Of a stretch of 61,757 nt of DNA, positions 52,979-61,757 are shown piece after piece. The DNA comes from an uncultured Lachnospiraceae bacterium. GTDB lineage: Bacteria; Bacillota; Clostridia; Lachnospirales; Lachnospiraceae. Under the pieces are notes generated by a model that worked only from the letters and a program-made list of their open reading frames with translations, made no database searches and was not told the DNA's origin. Both the position numbers and the translations under genes were made by a program. Location: positions 1-61,757 of the forward strand of contig CAKRPS010000012.1 of NCBI GenBank assembly GCA_934385475.1, given 5' to 3'. Position 1 is the stretch's first letter; each line of letters starts with the position of its first letter.

Positions 52979-55693
52979 ATGGCACCAAATCAAGGAAGGA
53001 AAAAAACTTCTACTTATAGAAAATCAAATAGCGGATCTTCTTCCGCAAGAAGGAGAACGAGCGGAAACAGCAGGGCAAAGTCACACAGGACAAGCGAACC
53101 GATGGATCAGGCGATCCGGAATGAGATTCTGTTGATCGTATTTCTGGCCCTTGCGATCATTTTGTTTTTATGCAATTTCGGAATTGTCGGTGAAGTCGGG
53201 AATGCGGTGAGCAATTTCCTTTTTGGCATTTTTGGACTCCCGGCATATATTGCGCCGGTTATTTTCTTCTTTGCTGTGGCTTTTGGCATGTCCAATGCCG
53301 GAAATTTCATTGCGACAAGAAAACTGATTGCCGGAGGCGTTCTGTTTCTGATCGTGGGGATGATCTGTGAACTGGTGAGCAATGATCTGTCCGCTGTGCA
53401 AAGCTATCAGATCGGCGAGATTTACACAAGGTGCAGTAAGGCTCATAAAGGCGGCGGAATTCTGGCAGGATCGATCGCGTATGCTTCCTACCGGCTGCTT
53501 GGCATGGTGGGCACTGTTCTTGCACTTTGTGTACTGACGATAATCTGCCTGGTCATTGTGACAGAGAAATCCTTTATCGGTGGAATTTCCAGACAGGGCC
53601 GGAAGGTGTATGAGAGGTCTGTCGAGGATGCGGCTTACCGCAGGGAAAAAGCCATGGAGCGCAGAGCGGCCATGGAGGAGCGCCGACAGCAGGAGCAGGA
53701 GCGCAGACGTCAGAAGGAAGAGGAGAAAGAGAACGAGAAGATCCTGCGTATGGAACGTAAGGTCTCTGGGGTGATGTATGACACGGCGCTTCACAGAGAA
53801 GAACGGGAAAGTGCGGAAAAGGTGCGGGATGATGTACACGAGATCACACTGAATCCGGAGATGGAGGAAGTGGATGAGAGACCGGCACCAAAGCCTAAGG
53901 CTCCACAATCTTATCATTATATTGAGAATGAGTCTGATGAGATGAGCGAGATCCATATAGAGCAGGAGGATATTTCGGTACCGGTTGAGGAAGAACCGGA
54001 TCTTTACCCGGATATCCAGCCGACGATCCACAAGGACGGCGTGACACTTTCCGGAAAACCGGAGGAATCCTACAGTCCTGAAATGGGGAATCAGATGGCA
54101 GCCAACCCGGATCGAGTACGACCGGTGGCGGCAAGAAAAGAAAAGCCGGCATCAGAGACGGCGATGGAGACGAAACAGGAAATACAGCCGCAGCACAGTA
54201 CAGGCAACGGTACGCCGAAACCATATCGTTTTCCTTCTTATGAACTTCTCACGAAGGGGAAAGGAAAAAGTGGGGGCGATTCCAGCAGGGAGCTTAAGGA
54301 TACAGCGGCAAGACTGCAGCAGACACTCAACACATTCGGCGTGAAGGTTACCATAACCGATATCAGTCAGGGACCTACCGTCACACGGTACGAGTTACAG
54401 CCGGAGCAGGGTGTGAAGGTGAGCAAGATCGTAGGGCTTGCGGATGACATCAAGCTGAATCTGGCAGCTACGGATATTCGTATTGAAGCCCCTATCCCCG
54501 GCAAGGCGGCAGTGGGAATTGAGGTGCCGAACAAGGAAAATACAGCGGTTGCGTTCCGCGATCTGGTAGAGTCCAAGGAGTTCAGGGAATTCCCTTCAAA
54601 GCTTGCATTTGCGGTAGGTAAGGACATCGGTGGTCAGATTATTGTAACCGATATTGCCAAGATGCCACACATGCTGATCGCCGGAGCGACCGGTTCCGGA
54701 AAGTCAGTCTGTATCAATACAATTATTATGGGTATTTTATATAAGGCAAGACCGGATGAGGTCAAGATGATCATGATCGATCCGAAGGTCGTGGAGCTCA
54801 GTGTCTATAACGGAATTCCGCATCTTCTGATACCTGTGGTCACAGATCCCAAGAAAGCGGCGGCGGCACTGCACTGGGGTGTCGCGGAAATGACGGAACG
54901 TTACAAGAAGTTTGCCGATCTCAATGTGCGTGACCTGAAGGGTTATAACAAGAAAGTGGAAAGCATGCGGGCTGCGGGCGAGCCGGATGCACCGGAAATA
55001 TTACCGCAGATTGTGATCATCGTAGATGAGCTTGCAGACTTGATGATGGTATCGCCCGGTGAGGTGGAGGAATCCATCTGCCGTCTGGCTCAGCTTGCGA
55101 GAGCCTGTGGTATTCATCTGATTATTGCAACACAGCGTCCTTCGGTAGATGTAATTACAGGACTGATCAAGGCGAACATGCCGAGCAGGGTGGCATTTGC
55201 GGTGTCATCCGGGGTAGATTCCCGTACGATTCTGGATATGGTCGGGGCAGAGAAACTACTCGGAAAGGGTGATATGCTCTTTTATCCGCAGGGTTATCCG
55301 AAACCCGCGCGTATTCAGGGGGCCTTTGTCTCCGATAAGGAAGTGTCGGATGTGGTGGATTTCCTCAAAAATCAGGCAATCGGAAATGTCTACAGCGAGG
55401 ATATTGAGGAAAAGATCAAGAATCTCGGAGGTTCTTCAGACTCCGCGGCTTCCGGCGAGGGAGGATCAGAATATGACCAGTACTTTGCGGATGCGGGCAG
55501 ATTTATTATCGAGAAAGATAAGGCTTCTATCGGAATGCTGCAGAGAGTCTTCAAAATCGGCTTTAACAGGGCAGCCCGGATTATGGATCAGCTATGTGAG
55601 GCCGGTGTGGTAGGCGAAGAGGAAGGAACCAAACCTCGGAAGGTGCTCATGAGCGCAGAAGAGTTTGAGCAGTTTGTAGAAGAGACAATCTAA
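52979..55693 (+). CDS. ftsK: DNA translocase FtsK/SpoIIIE
   Basis: The 904-residue protein has four N-terminal membrane segments (about 47-195), a charged linker (205-410), and a motor with Walker [13 protein letters not shown] (about 568), Walker [14 protein letters not shown] (about 679) and a C-terminal winged-helix gamma domain ([23 protein letters not shown]). It pumps chromosomal DNA through the division septum; the sporulation paralogue SpoIIIE has the same layout and cannot be separated by sight. ATG 52979 has GAGGAG four bases upstream; the in-frame ATG at 52925 lies at the transcription start. Confidence 0.96.
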   Translation: MAPNQGRKKTSTYRKSNSGSSSARRRTSGNSRAKSHRTSEPMDQAIRNEILLIVFLALAIILFLCNFGIVGEVGNAVSNFLFGIFGLPAYIAPVIFFFAVAFGMSNAGNFIATRKLIAGGVLFLIVGMICELVSNDLSAVQSYQIGEIYTRCSKAHKGGGILAGSIAYASYRLLGMVGTVLALCVLTIICLVIVTEKSFIGGISRQGRKVYERSVEDAAYRREKAMERRAAMEERRQQEQERRRQKEEEKENEKILRMERKVSGVMYDTALHREERESAEKVRDDVHEITLNPEMEEVDERPAPKPKAPQSYHYIENESDEMSEIHIEQEDISVPVEEEPDLYPDIQPTIHKDGVTLSGKPEESYSPEMGNQMAANPDRVRPVAARKEKPASETAMETKQEIQPQHSTGNGTPKPYRFPSYELLTKGKGKSGGDSSRELKDTAARLQQTLNTFGVKVTITDISQGPTVTRYELQPEQGVKVSKIVGLADDIKLNLAATDIRIEAPIPGKAAVGIEVPNKENTAVAFRDLVESKEFREFPSKLAFAVGKDIGGQIIVTDIAKMPHMLIAGATGSGKSVCINTIIMGILYKARPDEVKMIMIDPKVVELSVYNGIPHLLIPVVTDPKKAAAALHWGVAEMTERYKKFADLNVRDLKGYNKKVESMRAAGEPDAPEILPQIVIIVDELADLMMVSPGEVEESICRLAQLARACGIHLIIATQRPSVDVITGLIKANMPSRVAFAVSSGVDSRTILDMVGAEKLLGKGDMLFYPQGYPKPARIQGAFVSDKEVSDVVDFLKNQAIGNVYSEDIEEKIKNLGGSSDSAASGEGGSEYDQYFADAGRFIIEKDKASIGMLQRVFKIGFNRAARIMDQLCEAGVVGEEEGTKPRKVLMSAEEFEQFVEETI

Positions 55694-55719
55694 AGAAGAA
55701 ATGTGAGTGAGGGTGAGGT

Positions 55720-57390
55720 ATGAAAACAGATATTGAAATTGCACAGGCGGCCGTAATGGACAACATTACAGACATTGCTGAGAGAATCGGAGTTCCGGCG
55801 GATGATCTGGAGTTGTACGGAAAATATAAGGCTAAAATCTCGGATGAATACATAGAGCGGATTCAGGATCAGAAAGATGGAAAGCTGATCCTGGTGACGG
55901 CGATCAATCCGACACCGGCAGGAGAAGGTAAGACGACTACCAGTGTCGGTCTTGGTCAGGCTTTCGGTAAGCTGGATAAAAAGGCAATCATTGCACTCAG
56001 AGAGCCTTCCCTTGGCCCCTGCTTTGGTATTAAGGGCGGAGCAGCCGGAGGCGGCAATGCACAGGTAGTTCCGATGGAGGATCTGAATCTGCATTTTACC
56101 GGCGATTTTCATGCGATAACCTCTGCCAATAATCTGTTGGCAGCGCTGCTTGACAACCATATCCAGCAGGGAAATGCCTTGCAGATCGATCCGAGGCAGA
56201 TTGTATGGAAGAGATGTCTTGACATGAATGACCGTGTCCTTAGAAATGTGGTTGTCGGACTTGGAAGCAAGGCGGACGGCATGGTGAGAGAGGATCACTT
56301 CGTCATCACGGTGGCATCGGAGATCATGGCAATCCTGTGCCTTGCCTCAGATATGAGTGATCTGAAACAGAGACTTGGACGTATTATTGTTGCTTATAAT
56401 TTCGCAGGAGAGCCGGTGACGGCATCTGATCTGAAAGCAGTCGGCTCTATGGCGGCTCTGTTAAAGGATGCTTTAAAGCCGAATCTGATACAGACACTTG
56501 AACATACACCTGCTCTTGTACATGGTGGTCCTTTTGCCAATATCGCGCATGGCTGTAATTCTGTCAGAGCGACAAAGACAGCACTGAAAATGGCGGATTA
56601 TGTCATTACAGAGGCTGGATTCGGTGCCGACCTCGGAGCAGAGAAATTCTTTGATATCAAATGCCGGATGGCCGGTCTGAAACCGGACGCAGTCGTTCTG
56701 GTAGCGACGATCCGCGCGCTGAAATACAATGGAGGAATTCCTAAGGATCAGCTTTCTGCGGAGAATCTGGAGGCACTGGAGAGCGGGATCGTCAATCTCG
56801 AAAAACACATTGAGAATCTTCACAAATATGGGGTGCCGGTTGTGGTAACTCTCAATGCTTTTGCTACGGATACTGAGGCAGAGACTGAATTTGTCAGGAA
56901 GTTCTGTGAAGAGAGGGGCTGTGAATTTGCCCTGTCTGAAGTGTGGGAAAAGGGTGGAGAAGGCGGTATTGAACTTGCTCAGAAGGTTCTGGAAACACTG
57001 GAAAATAAGGAGAGCCATTTCAAGCCGATCTACGAGGATGAATTGTCCCTGAAGGAGAAAATACATACGGTAGCATCAGAAATTTATGGTGCTGCAAAGG
57101 TGAACTATACACCGGCTGCAGAAAAGCAGCTTCGTAAGCTGGAGGAACTTGGATTTGGAAAGCTTCCGGTCTGCATGGCCAAAACCCAGTACTCACTGTC
57201 GGATGATCCGGCAAAGCTGGGAAGACCTTCCGGTTTTGAACTGAGTGTGAGGGAGGTTTATGTGTCGGCTGGCGCCGGTTTTGTGGTAGTGCTTACCGGA
57301 GCGGTGATGACGATGCCGGGATTGCCGAAGGAGCCCGCAGCATACCGGATTGATGTGGATGATGACGGAGTGATTACCGGTTTGTTTTAA
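55720..57390 (+). CDS. fhs: Formate--tetrahydrofolate ligase
   Basis: The 556-residue cytosolic enzyme makes 10-formyl-THF from formate, THF and ATP. The P-loop [18 protein letters not shown] is near residue 65, and [33 protein letters not shown] and the family C-terminus [15 protein letters not shown] are intact. It is the first step of the methyl branch of the Wood-Ljungdahl pathway in acetogens, but is also common for one-carbon supply. With folD 26 bases downstream it forms a one-carbon pair. Confidence 0.97.
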   Translation: MKTDIEIAQAAVMDNITDIAERIGVPADDLELYGKYKAKISDEYIERIQDQKDGKLILVTAINPTPAGEGKTTTSVGLGQAFGKLDKKAIIALREPSLGPCFGIKGGAAGGGNAQVVPMEDLNLHFTGDFHAITSANNLLAALLDNHIQQGNALQIDPRQIVWKRCLDMNDRVLRNVVVGLGSKADGMVREDHFVITVASEIMAILCLASDMSDLKQRLGRIIVAYNFAGEPVTASDLKAVGSMAALLKDALKPNLIQTLEHTPALVHGGPFANIAHGCNSVRATKTALKMADYVITEAGFGADLGAEKFFDIKCRMAGLKPDAVVLVATIRALKYNGGIPKDQLSAENLEALESGIVNLEKHIENLHKYGVPVVVTLNAFATDTEAETEFVRKFCEERGCEFALSEVWEKGGEGGIELAQKVLETLENKESHFKPIYEDELSLKEKIHTVASEIYGAAKVNYTPAAEKQLRKLEELGFGKLPVCMAKTQYSLSDDPAKLGRPSGFELSVREVYVSAGAGFVVVLTGAVMTMPGLPKEPAAYRIDVDDDGVITGLF

Positions 57391-57415
57391 CAGATGGATA
57401 AAGGAGGATGCTACA

Positions 57416-58258
57416 ATGCCGCAGATTATTGATGGAAAGGCTATTTCCACACAGATAAAGGATGAGTTGAAGGAAAAGGTTGCCCGGATGAAGGAACAGG
57501 GAATACAGGTGTGTCTGGCTGTGATTCAGGTTGGAGACGATCCGGCATCCAGTGTCTATGTGGGAAATAAAAAGAAAGCATGTGCATATATTGGGATAGA
57601 GTCTCTCTCTTATGAGCTTCCTGCGGAGACTACACAGGAGGAGCTTCTTTCCCTGATCACAGAGCTGAATCAGAGAAAGGATGTAAACGGGATTCTGGTA
57701 CAGCTTCCATTGCCTGTGCATATCAATGAGGATGCGGTGATCCGTGCAATCGATCCGGCGAAGGATGTCGATGGTTTTCATCCGCAGAGCGTTGGGGCTC
57801 TCTGTATCGGTCAGCCGGGATTTGTGTCCTGTACCCCGGCAGGGATCATCCAGCTTCTGAAACGCTCCGGTATTGAGATTGCCGGCAAGGAGTGTGTTGT
57901 GATCGGCAGAAGCAATATTGTTGGAAAACCCATGGCACTGCTTCTCCTGCGTGAGAACGGAACGGTGACGGTGACACATTCCAGAACGAAGGATTTAAAG
58001 AGTGTGACAAAGAGAGCGGACATTCTTGTAGTGGCAATTGGAAAACCGAAGATGATCACAAGGGAGTATGTCAAGGAAGGTGCCGTTGTGATCGATGTGG
58101 GGATCCATAGAAATGAGAACAATAAACTGTGCGGCGACGTTGACTTTGAGAATGTAGCACCGATATGCAGTGCTATCACACCGGTTCCGGGAGGGGTCGG
58201 CCCCATGACGATCGCCATGCTTATGAATAATTGTGTGGAGTCTGTTAATTGGCAGTAA
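57416..58258 (+). CDS. folD: Methylene-THF dehydrogenase / methenyl-THF cyclohydrolase
   Basis: The 280-residue enzyme interconverts 5,10-methylene-, methenyl- and 10-formyl-THF with NADP. Family signatures: VGDDPASSVYVGNKKKAC with the catalytic Lys (about 43-60), GILVQLPLPVHI, KDVDGFHPQSVG, GRSNIVGKPMALLL and PVPGGVGPMTIAML. AAAGGAGG lies before the ATG. It continues directly from fhs product chemistry. Confidence 0.97.
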   Translation: MPQIIDGKAISTQIKDELKEKVARMKEQGIQVCLAVIQVGDDPASSVYVGNKKKACAYIGIESLSYELPAETTQEELLSLITELNQRKDVNGILVQLPLPVHINEDAVIRAIDPAKDVDGFHPQSVGALCIGQPGFVSCTPAGIIQLLKRSGIEIAGKECVVIGRSNIVGKPMALLLLRENGTVTVTHSRTKDLKSVTKRADILVVAIGKPKMITREYVKEGAVVIDVGIHRNENNKLCGDVDFENVAPICSAITPVPGGVGPMTIAMLMNNCVESVNWQ

Positions 58259-58276
58259 AAAGAAGGGGAACTGTAT

Positions 58277-59725
58277 ATGAAGTGCCCGAATTGCGGAAAT
58301 GAACTAAAGGAAGGCCATCTGATCTGCGAAATCTGCGGAGAAGAGATACAGATTGTTCCGGATTTTGAACCGGAGATAGAAAACAGTATTACAGAGACCC
58401 TGTCTACGCTGGCTGCCATGCAGGAGAGTGAGAATGGATCTGCGCAGGCACAGACGGAGCAGCAAAAGGAGAGCTTAGAGGAAGAACCGGAAACGGAGAA
58501 CGGTTCCTATAAGAAGCTGTGGATCGTATCGGGACTTGTTTTGTTTTTTATTCTTGCGGCAAGTATTTATGGAATCTATGTATATCATACCGGAACGACA
58601 GATTATCTGATGGATCAGGCCAGAAAATATGCAGCCACGGGAGAGTATGATTCGGCTCTTACCTATCTGGAGGATGCTTACCGTAAGGACAGCAAGGTGG
58701 CAGAAATCCTGTTTATGGAAGCAGATTACTATTACCTGCAGGGCAAAAATGAAGAGGCAGTTCATGCGCTTTTGCAGATTATTGAGAGTAATATGTACTC
58801 CGTGGACAGTGTTGATGAGGCATATGACAAGGTTATCACGATTTATGCCAACGCAAAAGAATATGAGAAGATCAATGAACTTCTGGTAAACTGCCAGAAT
58901 ACGGAAGTGATCGGAAGATTTCAGAGTTATATGGCCATGCCGCCGGAGTTCAGTTACGTGGAGGGGGATTATGACGAGGTTGTTCCTCTGAAACTGAGTT
59001 CGAATACGTCAGGAACCATTTACTATACGACGGATGGAACAGAACCTACGCAGGAGAGTGCAATCTACACAGCACCAATCTTCCTGGAAACCGGCGAATA
59101 TACGGTGAGCGCTTTTTTTGTCAATGACTATGGTATTACCAGTGATGTTGTGACCAAGAGATATAATATCAATCTGTCGGTGCCGAATGCTCCGGAGGTT
59201 GCGTTGTACAGTGGAGAATATACGGAGCCTACGATGATTGAGGTGACGGGAGTTGAAAACTGTACCATATATTACACGACTGACGAGACGGAGCCGAGCA
59301 GTGACAGTGTTCCTTATACCGGACCAATCCCGATGCCTCTTGGCAAGACGATCTTTAAGTTTGTAAATGTCAGCAGGGAGGGGATTTCCAGTGAGGTAAC
59401 CATGAGAACCTATACCCTCACGCTGGAGAATGCGATTCCGACAAGCCAGGCAGTCTCGAGTCTGATCACACACCTGATCGATGCCGGATATCTGCTTGAT
59501 ATTGCCGGACATACAATGCAGCAGAACGGAACCTTAAGCTATCAGTTCAGCTCTGTTATCAAGGCGGCTGACGGGATGGACTATTTCACGATCAATGAAT
59601 ATTACGATGACGGAACCGGTGTTTTGACCAGAACGGACAGGGTATTTCTGGTGGATGTCCATTCGGGAGCAGTGGCCCGTCTGGGATATGATGAGAATGG
59701 TAATTTTATGCCAAAACCAATTTAA
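58277..59725 (+). CDS. Zinc-ribbon, membrane-anchored protein with TPR and chitobiase-like domains
   Basis: The 482-residue protein begins with a four-Cys zinc ribbon (CPNCGNE...CEICGEE), an acidic linker, one membrane segment (about 78-98), then outside: tetratricopeptide-like helices (about 108-210), and two CHB_HEX_C-type beta domains (GTIYYTTDGTEPTQES, CTIYYTTDETEPSSDS; about 235-370), ending in a domain with Tyr-rich strands. The layout of cytosolic zinc ribbon, membrane segment and outer beta domains is a recurring Firmicutes architecture of unknown function, perhaps a wall-associated sensor or scaffold. It follows folD by 18 bases. Confidence 0.85.
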   Translation: MKCPNCGNELKEGHLICEICGEEIQIVPDFEPEIENSITETLSTLAAMQESENGSAQAQTEQQKESLEEEPETENGSYKKLWIVSGLVLFFILAASIYGIYVYHTGTTDYLMDQARKYAATGEYDSALTYLEDAYRKDSKVAEILFMEADYYYLQGKNEEAVHALLQIIESNMYSVDSVDEAYDKVITIYANAKEYEKINELLVNCQNTEVIGRFQSYMAMPPEFSYVEGDYDEVVPLKLSSNTSGTIYYTTDGTEPTQESAIYTAPIFLETGEYTVSAFFVNDYGITSDVVTKRYNINLSVPNAPEVALYSGEYTEPTMIEVTGVENCTIYYTTDETEPSSDSVPYTGPIPMPLGKTIFKFVNVSREGISSEVTMRTYTLTLENAIPTSQAVSSLITHLIDAGYLLDIAGHTMQQNGTLSYQFSSVIKAADGMDYFTINEYYDDGTGVLTRTDRVFLVDVHSGAVARLGYDENGNFMPKPI

Positions 59726-59728
59726 CTA

Positions 59729-59757
59729 TTGCAAAACAGGGAAAGTTTATATATCAT
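59729..59757 (+). promoter_or_regulatory. Promoter of nfnAB
   Basis: TTGCAA (59729-59734), a 17-base spacer and TATCAT (59752-59757), about 43 bases before nfnA; an AGGAGG site follows. Confidence 0.75.
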
Positions 59758-59800
59758 TAAAAAGATACAAACAGGGATATGTAGTTAGGAGGAGAGTCAG

Positions 59801-61757
<1,957 letters not shown>

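Overview
The window looks like part of the chromosome of an anaerobic Gram-positive member of the Clostridia, most likely family Lachnospiraceae. This is inferred from several features together: a T-box leader in front of pheST, AGGAGG-type ribosome sites, sigma-A type promoters (TTGACA-17-TATAAT), a Rex regulator, an NfnAB pair, Fhs/FolD one-carbon enzymes, a probable Re-type citrate synthase beside an isocitrate dehydrogenase, and several proteins of the kind seen mainly in gut Clostridia (class B sortase with BspA-like leucine-rich surface proteins, a Cys-rich small peptide, a CFI-box protein). No tRNA, rRNA, CRISPR array, complete insertion sequence or prophage was recognised.

Layout. 1-1.1 kb: 3' end of pckA, then a probable 6S RNA with its own promoter and terminator. 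1.2-11.1 kb: a SpoIID/LytB-like protein and a YihY-type membrane protein, then a Phe T-box controlling pheS-pheT, with an M18 aminopeptidase, queA and a VanZ-like protein in line, ending at a terminator shared with the convergent tyrA-aroA operon (11.1-13.5 kb, minus strand). 13.7-18.4 kb: an EF-G-like GTPase and leuS. 18.4-20.6 kb: a small accessory zone holding a structured leader RNA plus terminator ahead of a PBECR4-like putative nuclease, two related minus-strand proteins sharing a YSTPEEI motif, and a Cys/Asn/Gly-rich peptide. 20.8-30.2 kb: sortase B, a 1774-residue LRR surface protein with a TPKTG sorting signal, and a second LRR protein. 30.2-33.4 kb: a methyltransferase / GNAT / SpoIIE-type phosphatase cassette bounded by two near-identical copies of one terminator. 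33.5-38.1 kb: a subtilase, the Re-citrate synthase candidate, a GntR/FadR regulator, a 165-bp inverted-repeat element and NADP-isocitrate dehydrogenase. 38.1-44.8 kb: ABC-F protein (minus), rex, a coiled-coil protein, nnr-alr-mazF. 44.9-61.8 kb: mostly housekeeping (CBS/CNNM protein, YebC, CFI-box protein, MetY, a polytopic membrane protein, TepA, acyltransferase, FtsK, Fhs, FolD, a zinc-ribbon/TPR protein, NfnA and the start of NfnB).

How the genes fit together. Phe supply gates pheST through the T-box. Citrate synthase plus isocitrate dehydrogenase would make 2-oxoglutarate and NADPH for glutamate synthesis, while Rex and NfnAB connect to NADH/NADPH balance. Sortase B probably anchors the adjacent TPKTG protein. 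The most unusual signals are a short dispersed repeat sitting directly behind four different terminators, the duplicated terminator around the 30-33 kb cassette, the 165-bp inverted-repeat element, and the promoter / structured RNA / terminator / nuclease-like gene arrangement at 18.4-19.3 kb.
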